Origin: Burkholderia plantarii
GTDB lineage: Bacteria > Pseudomonadota > Gammaproteobacteria > Burkholderiales > Burkholderiaceae
Assembly: GCF_001411805.1 (NCBI RefSeq)
Contig: NZ_CP007212.1
Location: 3,906,001-3,970,000, forward strand
Direction: 5' to 3'
Length of the DNA: 64,000 nt
A program made the position numbers and the translations under genes. Shown one piece after another: positions 1-9,235 of this stretch; the stretch's first letter is position 1; each line of letters starts with the position of its first letter. The notes beneath the pieces are model-generated. The model did not search any database. It was not told where the DNA came from and saw only the letters and a list, made by a program, of their open reading frames with translations.

Positions 1-965
1 TGAGCTTCCACGCCTGGCGCAACGGCGGCCGCGCCGACAAGCGCGAGTTCGCCTGCGTGGCCAACGGCTATCACGGCGAGACCATCGGCGCGCTCGGCGT
101 GACCGACGTGGCGCTGTTCAAGGACGCCTACGATCCGCTGATCCGCCACGCCCACGTGGTGGCCTCGCCCGACGCGCGCCAGGCCGCGCCCGGCGAGCGC
201 GCGGCCGAGGTCGCCGCGCGCGCGCTGGCCGACGTCGAGCGGCTGTTCACCGAACGCGCCGGCGCGATCGCCGCGCTGATCGTCGAGCCGCTCGTGCAAT
301 GCGCGGCCGGCATGGCGATGCACGACCCGTCGTACCTGAGCGGGCTGCGCGCGCTGTGCGACCGCCACGAAGTCCATCTGATCGCCGACGAGATCGCCGT
401 GGGCTGCGGGCGCACCGGCACCTTCTTCGCCTGCGAGCAGGCCGGCGTGTGGCCCGACTTCCTGTGCCTGTCGAAGGGCATCAGCGGCGGCTACCTGCCG
501 CTCTCGCTGGTGCTCTCGCGCGACGCGATCTACGAAGCGTTCTACGACGACGACACCACGCGCGGCTTCCTGCACTCGCACTCGTACACCGGCAACCCGC
601 TCGCCTGCCGCGCCGCGCTCGCCACGCTCGACCTGTTCGCCGCCGACGACGTGCTGGCCGCCAACGCGCGCAAGTCGGCGCGGCTGCGCGAGGCGCTCGC
701 GCCGCTCGGCGCGCGCGACGAGGTGCGCCACCTGCGCGAGCGCGGCACGATCTTCGCGTTCGACGTCGCGCTCGAGCCCGAGGCCGCGCGCGGCTTCTCG
801 CGGCGCTTCTTCGAGCAGGGCCTGCGGCGCGAGCTGCTGCTGCGCCCGATCGGCACCACCGTCTACCTGATGCCGCCCTACGTGCTCGGCGACGACGAGA
901 TCGACTGGCTCGCCGCGCGCACGCGCGAGACGCTCGACGCCACGCTGGCCGAGGTGCGCGCATGA
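1..965 (+). CDS. bioA: Adenosylmethionine-8-amino-7-oxononanoate aminotransferase (5' truncated by window edge)
   Basis: This PLP-dependent class III aminotransferase converts 7-keto-8-aminopelargonate to 7,8-diaminopelargonate using SAM as amino donor, in the cytoplasmic biotin pathway. The reading frame is open from base 3, so the N-terminus lies outside the window. Visible motifs are the substrate/cofactor region [12 protein letters not shown] near the start, the PLP-aspartate stretch [15 protein letters not shown], the catalytic lysine in CLSKGISGG and [12 protein letters not shown]. The stop overlaps the bioF start (ATGA), and bioF, bioD and bioB follow in the same direction, so a biotin operon is clear. 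Confidence 0.96.
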   Translation, partial: SFHAWRNGGRADKREFACVANGYHGETIGALGVTDVALFKDAYDPLIRHAHVVASPDARQAAPGERAAEVAARALADVERLFTERAGAIAALIVEPLVQCAAGMAMHDPSYLSGLRALCDRHEVHLIADEIAVGCGRTGTFFACEQAGVWPDFLCLSKGISGGYLPLSLVLSRDAIYEAFYDDDTTRGFLHSHSYTGNPLACRAALATLDLFAADDVLAANARKSARLREALAPLGARDEVRHLRERGTIFAFDVALEPEAARGFSRRFFEQGLRRELLLRPIGTTVYLMPPYVLGDDEIDWLAARTRETLDATLAEVRA

Positions 966-2164
966 GCCCGCCGCCGAACCTGCTCGCCGCGCTCGAACGC
1001 GGCCTGGCCGAGATCGACGCGCAGGGCCTGCGCCGCGTGCGCCGCACCGCCGACACGGCGTGCGGCGCGCACATGACGGTGGACGGCCGCGAGATCGTCG
1101 GTTTCGCGAGCAACGATTATCTGGGCCTGGCCGCGCATCCTTTGCTCGTCGAGGCATTCGCCGAGGGCGCGCGGCGCTACGGCTCCGGCAGCGGCGGCTC
1201 GCACCTGCTGGGCGGCCATTCGCGCGCGCACGCCGCGCTCGAGGACGCGCTCGCCGAATTCGCCGGCGGCTTCAGCGGCGCGCCGCGCGCGCTCTACTTC
1301 AGCACCGGCTACATGGCGAACCTCGCCGCGCTGACCGCGCTGGTGGGGCGTGGCGCCGCGATCTTCTCCGATTCGCTGAACCACGCCTCGCTGATCGACG
1401 GCGCGCGGCTCTCGCGCGCCGAGATCCACGTCTATCCGCACGGCGACATGGACGCGCTGTCGGTGCAGCTGGCCGCCTCCGACGCCGAGATCAAGCTGAT
1501 CGTCTCCGACACCGTGTTCAGCATGGACGGCACCATCGCGCCGCTGGCGCGGCTCGTCACGCTGGCCGAGGCGCACGGCGCCTGGCTGGTGGTGGACGAC
1601 GCGCACGGCTTCGGCGTGCTCGGCCCGCAGGGGCGCGGCGCGCTGGCCGAATACGCGCTGCGCTCCGAGCAGCTGATCTACGTCGGCACGCTCGGCAAGG
1701 CCGCCGGCGTGGCCGGCGCGTTCGTGATCGCGCACGAGACCGTGATCGAGTGGATGATCCAGCGCGCGCGCAGCTACATCTTCACCACCGCCGCGCCGCC
1801 CTCGGTCGCGCACGCCGTGTCGGCCAGCCTCGCCGTGATCGGCGGCGCCGAGGGCGACGCGCGGCGCGCCCACCTGGCCGCGCTGATCGAGCGCACGCGC
1901 GCGATCCTGCGCGGCACGCGCTGGCAGCCGATCGATTCGGCCACCGCGGTGCAGCCGCTCGTGATCGGCGAGAACGAGGCCACGCTCGCCGCGATGCGCG
2001 CGCTCGACGCGCACGGCCTGTGGGTGCCCGCGATCCGGCCGCCCACCGTGCCGGCCGGCACCTCGCGGCTGCGCATCTCGCTGTCCGCCGCGCATTCGTT
2101 CGACGACCTGGCACGGCTCGACACGGCGCTCGCCGCCGCCGGCGCCGCGGAGGCCGCCGCATGA
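962..2164 (+). CDS. bioF: 8-amino-7-oxononanoate synthase
   Basis: BioF condenses pimeloyl-ACP (or pimeloyl-CoA) with L-alanine to give 7-keto-8-aminopelargonate. The ATG at 962 overlaps the bioA stop and gives 400 residues, a little longer than the usual ~385. Family motifs are [13 protein letters not shown] near the N-terminus, [15 protein letters not shown], the aspartate in [12 protein letters not shown] and the PLP lysine (about residue 246) in [13 protein letters not shown]. The 4-nt overlaps with bioA and bioD suggest translational coupling. Confidence 0.97.
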   Translation: MSPPPNLLAALERGLAEIDAQGLRRVRRTADTACGAHMTVDGREIVGFASNDYLGLAAHPLLVEAFAEGARRYGSGSGGSHLLGGHSRAHAALEDALAEFAGGFSGAPRALYFSTGYMANLAALTALVGRGAAIFSDSLNHASLIDGARLSRAEIHVYPHGDMDALSVQLAASDAEIKLIVSDTVFSMDGTIAPLARLVTLAEAHGAWLVVDDAHGFGVLGPQGRGALAEYALRSEQLIYVGTLGKAAGVAGAFVIAHETVIEWMIQRARSYIFTTAAPPSVAHAVSASLAVIGGAEGDARRAHLAALIERTRAILRGTRWQPIDSATAVQPLVIGENEATLAAMRALDAHGLWVPAIRPPTVPAGTSRLRISLSAAHSFDDLARLDTALAAAGAAEAAA

Positions 2165-2913
2165 GCGCGCCGACGCAAACCCGCACCGGGACCGGTGCCG
2201 GCGCGCTGTCGTGCTTCGTGACCGGCACCGACACCGAGATCGGCAAGACCTTCGTGTCGGCCGCGCTGCTGCACGGCTTCGCGCGGCACGGCCTGCGCGC
2301 CGCCGCGATGAAGCCGGTCGCGGCCGGCGCCGAGGAACGCGACGGCGTGCTGCACAACGACGACGCCGACCAGCTCGACGCGGCCGCCGGCGTCGCGCTG
2401 CCGCCCGCGATCCGCACGCCGTTCATGCTCAAGGCGCCGGCCGCGCCGCACATCGTGGCCGCGCACGAAGGCGTGACGCTCGACATCGACACCATCGTGG
2501 CCGCGCACGCGACGGCCTGCGAAGGCGCCGACGTGGTGGTGGTGGAAGGCGTCGGCGGCTTTCGCGTGCCGCTCGGCGACACGCTCGACACCGCCGACCT
2601 GGCCGTCGCGCTGAAGCTGCCCGTGGTGCTGGTGGTGGGCGTGCGGCTCGGCTGCATCAACCACGCGCTGCTCACCGCCGACGCGATTGCCGCGCGCGGC
2701 CTGACCATCGCGGGCTGGGTGGCCAACCGCGTCGACCCGGCCATGCTCTACGCCGACGAGAACATCGCCACGCTCACCCAATGGCTCGCGCGCGAGCACG
2801 CCGCGCCGCTCGTCGGCGAGATCGCGCACCTGACACCGCCCGCGCCCGAGCTGGCCGCGGGTTCGCTCGACATCGAACGGCTCGTCGCGGCGCTAGCCGC
2901 CGCGCGGCCGTGA
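2161..2913 (+). CDS. bioD: ATP-dependent dethiobiotin synthetase
   Basis: BioD closes the ureido ring of dethiobiotin from diaminopelargonate, CO2 and ATP. The ATG at 2161 overlaps the bioF stop and gives 250 residues. The P-loop GTDTEIGKT lies at residues 22-30. Further family motifs are the MKPVAAG lysine region, [13 protein letters not shown] and the VANRVDP base-recognition segment. A 35-nt gap separates it from bioB. It contains a good Shine-Dalgarno (GAGG). Confidence 0.97.
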   Translation: MSAPTQTRTGTGAGALSCFVTGTDTEIGKTFVSAALLHGFARHGLRAAAMKPVAAGAEERDGVLHNDDADQLDAAAGVALPPAIRTPFMLKAPAAPHIVAAHEGVTLDIDTIVAAHATACEGADVVVVEGVGGFRVPLGDTLDTADLAVALKLPVVLVVGVRLGCINHALLTADAIAARGLTIAGWVANRVDPAMLYADENIATLTQWLAREHAAPLVGEIAHLTPPAPELAAGSLDIERLVAALAAARP

Positions 2914-2948
2914 TACCCCGTTCCCCGCTCCTTACCGAGGATCCCACC

Positions 2949-4028
2949 ATGACCCAAGCCCAGACCGTGACCACGGACGCGACGAAGACGCCCGAAGCGG
3001 TGCCCGTCGGCATGCCGAGCGCGCCGCGCTGGCGCGTCGCCGACGTCGTCAAGCTCTACGAACTGCCGTTCAACGACCTGCTGTTCCGCGCCCAGCAGGT
3101 GCATCGCGAGCACTTCGACGCCAACGCGATCCAGCTTTCCACGCTGCTGTCGATCAAGACCGGCGGCTGCGAGGAGGATTGCGGCTACTGCTCGCAGTCC
3201 TCGCATCACGAGACCGAGCTGAAGGCCAGCAAGCTGATGGACGTGGGCGCCGTGCTCGACGCCGCGCGCGCCGCCAAGGCCAACGGCGCGACGCGCTTCT
3301 GCATGGGCGCCGCGTGGCGCAGCCCGAAGGAGCGCCATATCGAGCCGCTCGCCGAGATGATCCGCGGCGTGAAGGAGATGGGCCTCGAGACCTGCATGAC
3401 GCTCGGCATGCTCGACGACGGCCAGGCGCAGGCGCTGTCCGACGCCGGCCTCGACTACTACAACCACAACCTCGACACCTCGCCCGAGTTCTACGGCCAG
3501 GTGATCTCGACGCGCACCTACCAGGACCGCCTCGACACGCTCGAGCGCGTGCGCGACGCCGGCATCAACGTCTGCTGCGGCGGCATCATCGGCATGGGCG
3601 AATCGCGCCGCGAGCGCGCCGGGCTCATCACGCAGCTCGCGAACATGAACCCGTATCCGGAATCGGTGCCGATCAACAACCTCGTCGCGATCAAGGGCAC
3701 GCCGCTCGAGAACACCGCGCCGCTCGATCCGCTCGAATTCGTGCGCACCATCGCCGTGGCGCGCATCACCATGCCGAAGGCGATGGTGCGGCTGTCGGCC
3801 GGGCGCGAGCAACTCGACGACGCGATGCAGACGCTGTGCTTCCTGGCCGGCGCGAACTCGATGTTCTACGGCGACCAGTTGCTGACGACGAGCAACCCGC
3901 AGGCGCAGAAGGACCGCGACCTGCTCGCGCGGCTCGGCATGCGCGCCGAGGCGGCCCAGCAGATGCCGATGGATACGGCGGCCGACGCGGTGAAGTGCGC
4001 GCACGCGCCGGGGCCGGTGGCGAACTGA
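2949..4028 (+). CDS. bioB: Biotin synthase (radical SAM)
   Basis: BioB inserts sulfur into dethiobiotin and is the last step of biotin synthesis. The start at 2949 is preceded by GAGG and yields 359 residues. The radical-SAM cysteines form CxxxCxxC at residues 74, 78 and 81. Other hallmarks are the GAAWR segment, [22 protein letters not shown] and the conserved YGDQLLTT near the end. The N-terminus has a ~25-residue extension relative to E. coli BioB, as is common in this group. A hairpin followed by a T-rich run at 4088-4125 probably ends the operon. Confidence 0.98.
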   Translation: MTQAQTVTTDATKTPEAVPVGMPSAPRWRVADVVKLYELPFNDLLFRAQQVHREHFDANAIQLSTLLSIKTGGCEEDCGYCSQSSHHETELKASKLMDVGAVLDAARAAKANGATRFCMGAAWRSPKERHIEPLAEMIRGVKEMGLETCMTLGMLDDGQAQALSDAGLDYYNHNLDTSPEFYGQVISTRTYQDRLDTLERVRDAGINVCCGGIIGMGESRRERAGLITQLANMNPYPESVPINNLVAIKGTPLENTAPLDPLEFVRTIAVARITMPKAMVRLSAGREQLDDAMQTLCFLAGANSMFYGDQLLTTSNPQAQKDRDLLARLGMRAEAAQQMPMDTAADAVKCAHAPGPVAN

Positions 4029-4087
4029 GGTGGTTGATGAGGTCGACTGGCTGATGGCTTGATCGGCTGATCGACCGGTACTGAAGT

Positions 4088-4125
4088 CGGCGTGTCGCGA
4101 CCAGCGGCGCGCCGGTTTTGTTTTT
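4088..4125 (+). terminator. Putative Rho-independent terminator of the bio operon
   Basis: CGGCGTG (4088-4094) can pair with CGCGCCG (4108-4114), with one G-U pair. It is followed by TTTTGTTTTT at 4116-4125. It lies 60 nt past the bioB stop and in front of the convergent cutC stop. The stem is short, so confidence is moderate. Confidence 0.45.
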
Positions 4126-4160
4126 GGGCGAGCGGTTTCGGGGAGCGCCGGGGGCGGCGC

Positions 4161-4868
4161 TCAGCGCACCGCGTCGAGCGTCGCGCGCACCTTCGCGACC
4201 AGCCGGCCCTCCACCGGCCCCCACACCTCGCCGCGCTCGCGCACGCCCGAGCCGAGATGCACGGCCCGCACGCCGGTGGCACGCACGAAATCACCGATCG
4301 ACTCCACCTTCAGGCCCGCGCCGGCCAGCACCTGGCACGCGCTGCCCTGCGCGCGGCGCACCAGGCGCGCGATCGTATCGCGGCCGTCGAGCGCCGACGG
4401 ATGGCCGCCCGAGGTCAGCACCGTCTTGACGGCGGGCGTGGCCAGCAGCAGGTCGAACGCCGCGTTCAGGTCGCGCGAGACGTCGAACGCGCGGTGGAAC
4501 GTGATCGGCTTGCCGCCCGCCGCGTCGACGATGCGCGCCAGCGCGGCCGTGTCGATGTCGCCATGGCCGTTCAGCGCGCCGAACACGATGCCGGCCGCGC
4601 CCGCCGCCACCGCCGCGCGCGTGTCGCGCTCGAGGATCGCCATCTCCTCGGGCGTGTAGACGAAGCCGCGGCCGTGCGAGCGCACGATCACGTTGACGGG
4701 AATCGGCAGCGCCGCCGTGACCGCCTCGATCAGGCCGATGCTCGGCGTGAGGCCGCCCTCGGACAGGCCGGTGGCGAGTTCGATGCGGTCCGCCCCGGCG
4801 CGCGCGGCGGCCTGCGCGTCGGAGAGCGTCGTGGCGATGACTTCGAGCAGGATCGGCGCGGTGGACAT
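4161..4868 (-). CDS. cutC: CutC family protein (copper homeostasis / TIM-barrel)
   Basis: The protein has 235 residues from the ATG at 4868. An in-frame upstream ATG at 4907 would add 13 unconserved residues. Family signatures are the N-terminal LLEVIATTLSDAQAAARAGADRIEL, GGLTPSIGLI, VIVRSHGRGFVYT, FHRAFDVSRD and LTSGGHPSALDG. CutC was linked to copper tolerance in E. coli, but the biochemical function of the TIM-barrel is not settled. It converges on bioB and is transcribed alone. Confidence 0.92.
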   Translation of the reverse strand: MSTAPILLEVIATTLSDAQAAARAGADRIELATGLSEGGLTPSIGLIEAVTAALPIPVNVIVRSHGRGFVYTPEEMAILERDTRAAVAAGAAGIVFGALNGHGDIDTAALARIVDAAGGKPITFHRAFDVSRDLNAAFDLLLATPAVKTVLTSGGHPSALDGRDTIARLVRRAQGSACQVLAGAGLKVESIGDFVRATGVRAVHLGSGVRERGEVWGPVEGRLVAKVRATLDAVR

Positions 4869-5098
4869 GCGAAGGCTCCGGATTCGGTTGGGCGGTGGAG
4901 CGGACATCGTAACCGAGGCGCGGCGATCGACGTGGGCCGGTGGCGCGGGTCGGTTGCGGAGGCCACCGTGCAGGCCGGACGCGGCCGTGCCTCACGATGC
5001 GAACCGGAGGCGATATGCCGCCGGGAGGGCGGGCGCGGCGCGGCCGACAATGCGCGACGGGAACCCGCGCCGGTCACGGCGCCAAGCGAGGTGCGAAA

Positions 5099-5359
5099 GT
5101 GAAAAACCTGTTCGTCACGGTCCTTGCGATCACGCTCGTCATACCGGTATTTCTCGTCATCGTCAGCATCGACGCGATTCCACGCTGGCTCGTCAGCGGC
5201 CCGGGCCACGCGCTGCTGGCGCCGCCGTGCAGCCTGTTCGCCGCGCTCGGCGCGGCGCGCTGCGCGGACGTAGCGGTCGGCGTGCTGCTGGCGATCAGCT
5301 TCGTGATCGCGCTGGCGGTGGTGGCGGGCGCCGCCGCGCTGTGGCGTGCCGCGCGGTAA
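5099..5359 (+). CDS. Small two-TM membrane protein of unknown function
   Basis: The gene starts with GTG at 5099, preceded by GAGG at a 7-nt spacing, and gives 86 residues. Two hydrophobic segments are evident: about residues 3-22 (LFVTVLAITLVIPVFLVIV) and about 59-82 (VAVGVLLAISFVIALAVVAG). The loop between them holds two cysteines (PPCSLFAALGAARC). No family was recognised. It is monocistronic between cutC (divergent) and an EAL gene on the opposite strand. Confidence 0.6.
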   Translation: MKNLFVTVLAITLVIPVFLVIVSIDAIPRWLVSGPGHALLAPPCSLFAALGAARCADVAVGVLLAISFVIALAVVAGAAALWRAAR

Positions 5360-5622
5360 TCGTGATCGAGGCCCGCCCGATTTCACGCGTCATGCCCGCC
5401 GGTTGCTTCGGCATCGACCGACTTCGTTACTCCAGACGGTGCTCGGGCTCCCCGGCACCGGCTCCGTTCCGCGGCGGAATTTGCAGCCGATGAAACCGAG
5501 AGCCGGTTACCGATGCCATCGGACGATGGCCGCACGTGAGGCGTGCTGCCCCCCGATCGCAGCGGAAGCACGCCCGGTAACGCAGCGCACGCTCGCCGGC
5601 AGCCGCGCGGCCCGCCAGCCAG

Positions 5623-6915
5623 CTACCCCACCAGTTCTGACTCCGGCCAGTCGATATCCCCGCACAGCACGCACAGCGAATCCGCGATCCGGATCGCGAT
5701 CGACAGCGTCACACACGGCAGCGCCTCGTTGATCGACAGATACGGCTTCGTCACATGCAAGCGCTGCGGCTCGGCGATCGCCGCGCGGAAATACGGCCGG
5801 CGCAGCCAGTTCGCGCCCTGCGCGTCCGACAGCGGCGCGAAGCGCATCTCGTGCAGCGCGCGGTCGGCGCGCCGCACCACGTTGCTGCCGGCCTGCCGGC
5901 CCTGCGCGTCGAGCAGGAAGCAGCGTGCCGCATCGTCGAGCGAGAGGAAGTTCCAGCACACCTCGTCGAGCGACTCGCCGGCCGAGAGCCGCTCGGCCGC
6001 GCGCTCGAACGCGCGCAGGTACGGCGCGATGCGCTGCGCGTCGCGCCGCTCGCGCGCCTCGGTCTGGGTGCGGTAGCGCTCGGTCAGCTCGCCGATGCAG
6101 GCCGACGCGGTGGCGCCGTCGGTCAGCCCCGGCGCCGGCCGGCCGAAGAAGTAGCCCTGCACGAAATCGGCCTCGCAGGCGAGCGCCACCTGCGCGTCGT
6201 GCTCGGTCTCGATGCCCTCGATCAGCACCAGCTTGCCGGCCTCGTGCAGCAGCGTGACGAGCCCGTGCAGGATCGCGGTCTGGCCGCTGCGGTGCTGCGC
6301 GTGAGACAGCATGATGCGGTCGAGCTTGACGATGTCGGGATTCAGCTGCCAGATCCGCTCGATGTTCGAATGACCGGCGCCGAAATCGTCGAGCGCGATC
6401 AGGAAGCCGTGCTCGCGAAACGCCTTGACGGCCTCGGCGAGCCGGTCGAGATCGTCGGCGCGCTGCTCCAGCACCTCGAGCACCACGCGCCGCGGCGAGA
6501 TGCCAAGCCGCTTCAGGTTCGCGAGCAGCGCGGCGGCCTGGAACTGGTCGGTCAGCACGCCCGGATGGACGTTCAGGAACAGCCACTCGCGCGCGGCGCC
6601 GAGCAGCGAGAAATTCTCCAGATGCAGCGCCTGCGCGAGCCGGTCCACCAGCATCACGTCGCCGTGTCGCGCCGCCTCGCCGAACACGTCCACCGGCGCC
6701 ACCACGCGGTCGAGCGCGTCGTGCGCGCGCAGCAGCCCCTCGTAGCCGACCGCGCGCTGGTGCGACAGGCTGAAGATCGGCTGGAACATGCTCGACAGCG
6801 ACAGGTCGCGATGGCGCGTGGCGACGCGCTCGAAACCGGACGTGACCTCGCGCTCGAAACGGTACGCCGACCCCGTCGCCGGCACCGGGCGCTCCTGCTG
6901 AATCGTCGTCACCAT
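5623..6915 (-). CDS. EAL-domain c-di-GMP phosphodiesterase with C-terminal sensory (YkuI_C-like) domain
   Basis: The start at 6915 follows AGGAGGGG at good spacing and gives 430 residues. The EAL domain covers about residues 40-270. The signature reads YEGLLR (EGL variant), and FLNVHPG, VLEVLEQ, ALDDFGAGHSN, VKLDRIML, LIEGIE and the QGYFFGRP glutamine are all kept, so hydrolytic activity is plausible. The C-terminal ~150 residues (FLLDAQGRQ, RPYFRAAI, SINEALPCVTLSIAI) resemble a PAS/Cache-like sensor of the YkuI type. No transmembrane segment is present, so it is predicted cytoplasmic. Confidence 0.88.
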   Translation of the reverse strand: MVTTIQQERPVPATGSAYRFEREVTSGFERVATRHRDLSLSSMFQPIFSLSHQRAVGYEGLLRAHDALDRVVAPVDVFGEAARHGDVMLVDRLAQALHLENFSLLGAAREWLFLNVHPGVLTDQFQAAALLANLKRLGISPRRVVLEVLEQRADDLDRLAEAVKAFREHGFLIALDDFGAGHSNIERIWQLNPDIVKLDRIMLSHAQHRSGQTAILHGLVTLLHEAGKLVLIEGIETEHDAQVALACEADFVQGYFFGRPAPGLTDGATASACIGELTERYRTQTEARERRDAQRIAPYLRAFERAAERLSAGESLDEVCWNFLSLDDAARCFLLDAQGRQAGSNVVRRADRALHEMRFAPLSDAQGANWLRRPYFRAAIAEPQRLHVTKPYLSINEALPCVTLSIAIRIADSLCVLCGDIDWPESELVG

Positions 6916-7193
6916 TTGGCGCCCCTCCTGACAGTCGGCGCCACCGGCGCTCGACGCGATATCGATGTACCCATCATCGCACCCTCGTGTTATTTCGCTA
7001 CGTGTTGTTCGTCTGTTCGTCAGGGATAAGCAAGCTCCGTGCTCACCGCCACCCCGGCCCGTATCGCGCGAACCGCGTCGCATGCCTGCCGGCAGGGCTC
7101 GAATGCACCAGACCGGTGCAGATTGGCACGCCATCGTTCGCCCGCGCGCGCTACACTCGCCCGGTCCCCGCTTTCGAATACCCTGCGCCCTCG

Positions 7194-8867
7194 ATGGAAA
7201 TCGTCTTCACCGTCCTGATCCTGCTGCTCGCCGTGGCGCTGTCCGGCATCGCGATCCGGCTGCTGCCGTGGCGCCCGCCGCTGCCGCTGATGCAGATCGC
7301 GTTCGGCGCCGTGCTGGCCTGGCCGCGCCTGAACCTGCACGTCACGTTCGACCCCGAGATCTTCATGCTGCTGTTCATCCCGCCGCTGCTGTTCGCCGAC
7401 GGCTGGCGGATTCCGAAGCGCGAGCTCTACCTGCAGCGGCGCGCGATCCTGATGCTCGCGTTCGGGCTGGTGTTCATCACGGTGGTGGCGGTCGGCTATT
7501 TCGCGCACTGGCTGATTCCGGAGCTGCCGCTGCCGGTGGCGTTCGCGCTCGCCGCGGTGCTTTCGCCCACCGACGCGGTGGCGCTGTCGGGCATCGCCGG
7601 GCGCGGCCGGATTCCGCCGCAGCTGATGCACATCCTGGAAGGCGAGGCGCTGATGAACGACGCGTCGGGTCTGGTCGCGCTGAAGTTCGCGATCGCCGCC
7701 GCGCTCACGGGGCTGTTCTCGCTGCGCGACGCCTCGATCACGTTCGTGATCGTCGCCTCGGGCGGGCTCGCGGTGGGCGCGCTGCTGGCCTGGCTGTTCA
7801 GCGCGCTCTCCACGCGCTTCCTGAACGCCGCGCAGGAGGGCGACCCGGCACCCGGCATCGTGATGACGCTGCTGATCCCGTTCGCGTCCTACCTGATCGC
7901 CGAGCACTTCGGACTGTCGGGCATCCTGTCGGCGGTGGCGGCCGGGATGATGATGAACTACACGAGTTTCTCGCGCAGCAGCACGGTGGCCGCGCGCGTG
8001 CGAGCCGAGAGCACCTGGTCGATGATCGAGTTCGTGTTCAACGGCATGGTGTTCATCATGCTGGGCCTGCAGATGCCGCAGATCATCGGCCGCGCGCTGC
8101 TGTCGGCGCACCACGAGAGCGACGCGCTGGTGCTCGCGATGATCGGCTACGTGGTCGCGATGCTGGTCGCGCTCTACGCGATCCGCTTCGCCTGGATCTG
8201 GCTGCTGCGCTCGATCGCGAGCCGCCGCGTGGCGCGGCGCGGCATGCCCGGCACCATGCCGGGCTTTCGCACCATCTCGCTGATGACGGTGGGCGGCGTG
8301 CGCGGCGCGGTCACGCTGGCCGGCGTGCTGTCGCTGCCGGTCGCGCTCGGTAACGGCGCGCCGCTGGCCGGCCGCGACACGGCGATCTTCATCGCCTCGG
8401 GCGTGATCCTCGGCTCGCTGCTGGTGGCCGTGGTCGGGCTGCCGCTGCTGCTGCGCGGGCTGCGCACCGTGCCGCATCCGCATGCGCACGAGGAACGCGC
8501 GGCGCGCGCGGCCGCCGCGCAGGCCGCGATCCGCGCGATCGACGCGACCCACGACACGCTGACCGCCGACCTCGACGAAGCCGACGCCGCGCGCTGCGCC
8601 GACATCACCGCGCGCGTGATGGACCTGTACCGGCGGCGCCTCGTGGCGCTCGACGAGGGCGAGGACGCCGTGACGCTGCGCGCCGAGGCGAAGCAGGCCG
8701 AGCGCATGGAGCTGCAGATGAAGATCGCGGCGGTGCGCGCCGAGCGCGCGGCGCTGTACCGGATGCGCACCGAACAGAAGATCAACGACGAGACGCTCGC
8801 CAAGCTGATGCGCGAGGTGGACCTGTCGGAGACGGCGCTGTCCACGCGCAAGAAGGGGCTGGTTTGA
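7194..8867 (+). CDS. Na+/H+ antiporter, CPA1 family
   Basis: The protein has 557 residues from the ATG at 7194 (MEIVFTVLILLLAVAL). About twelve hydrophobic segments fill residues 1-430. CPA1 motifs are FIPPLLFADGW, the ion-binding PTDAVALSGI and EALMNDASGLVALKFA. The ~130-residue charged C-terminal tail (after GLRTVPHPHAH) is cytoplasmic and coiled-coil-like. Annotated relatives are NhaP/YjcE-type exchangers that extrude Na+ in return for protons. The gene is monocistronic. Confidence 0.93.
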   Translation: MEIVFTVLILLLAVALSGIAIRLLPWRPPLPLMQIAFGAVLAWPRLNLHVTFDPEIFMLLFIPPLLFADGWRIPKRELYLQRRAILMLAFGLVFITVVAVGYFAHWLIPELPLPVAFALAAVLSPTDAVALSGIAGRGRIPPQLMHILEGEALMNDASGLVALKFAIAAALTGLFSLRDASITFVIVASGGLAVGALLAWLFSALSTRFLNAAQEGDPAPGIVMTLLIPFASYLIAEHFGLSGILSAVAAGMMMNYTSFSRSSTVAARVRAESTWSMIEFVFNGMVFIMLGLQMPQIIGRALLSAHHESDALVLAMIGYVVAMLVALYAIRFAWIWLLRSIASRRVARRGMPGTMPGFRTISLMTVGGVRGAVTLAGVLSLPVALGNGAPLAGRDTAIFIASGVILGSLLVAVVGLPLLLRGLRTVPHPHAHEERAARAAAAQAAIRAIDATHDTLTADLDEADAARCADITARVMDLYRRRLVALDEGEDAVTLRAEAKQAERMELQMKIAAVRAERAALYRMRTEQKINDETLAKLMREVDLSETALSTRKKGLV

Positions 8868-9235
8868 GCGTCGGGAGGGCGGAGGCTTCGGCTGATGCGG
8901 GCGCTTGAGCGGGAGATGGCGGCTGGCGCGGGGCTCGAATACGGCGTGAGCGACAGAAGGCGGGCGCCCGGATCGCCCGCGCAGCCAGCGACGCCCGGGC
9001 GGCTCGGATGACCCGGGCGGCTCGGAATCACCCGGACTGGCCGAATCGCCGTGCGCCCGGATCGCCCTGATCGACCGGATCACCCGCACGGCAGCATGAA
9101 TCGCCTGGCGCATCGACGCCATCTGCGCGATCCCCCCGCACGCGCCGGCCGCCGCACCGGCCACGCGCGCCGCGAGCGGCGGGCGCACCGTCCCGCCACG
9201 CCCGCTCCGTCATCCTCGCGCCACGCCCGTCCCGC
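8868..9235. other. Intergenic region with short imperfect tandem repeats
   Basis: No gene is supported here. A 15-nt unit CCCGGGCGGCTCGGA occurs at 8994-9008 and 9012-9026, followed by a decayed third copy beginning CCCGGACTGGCC at 9031. The genes on both sides converge, so the stretch carries 3' regions only. Confidence 0.6.

Noticed and set aside
5383..5571. Short minus-strand frame between the membrane protein and the EAL gene
   Set aside because: Low-complexity, no ribosome site, no recognisable features.
8994..9045. CRISPR-like array
   Set aside because: Only two exact 15-nt units and one decayed unit with 3-4 nt spacers; no cas genes.
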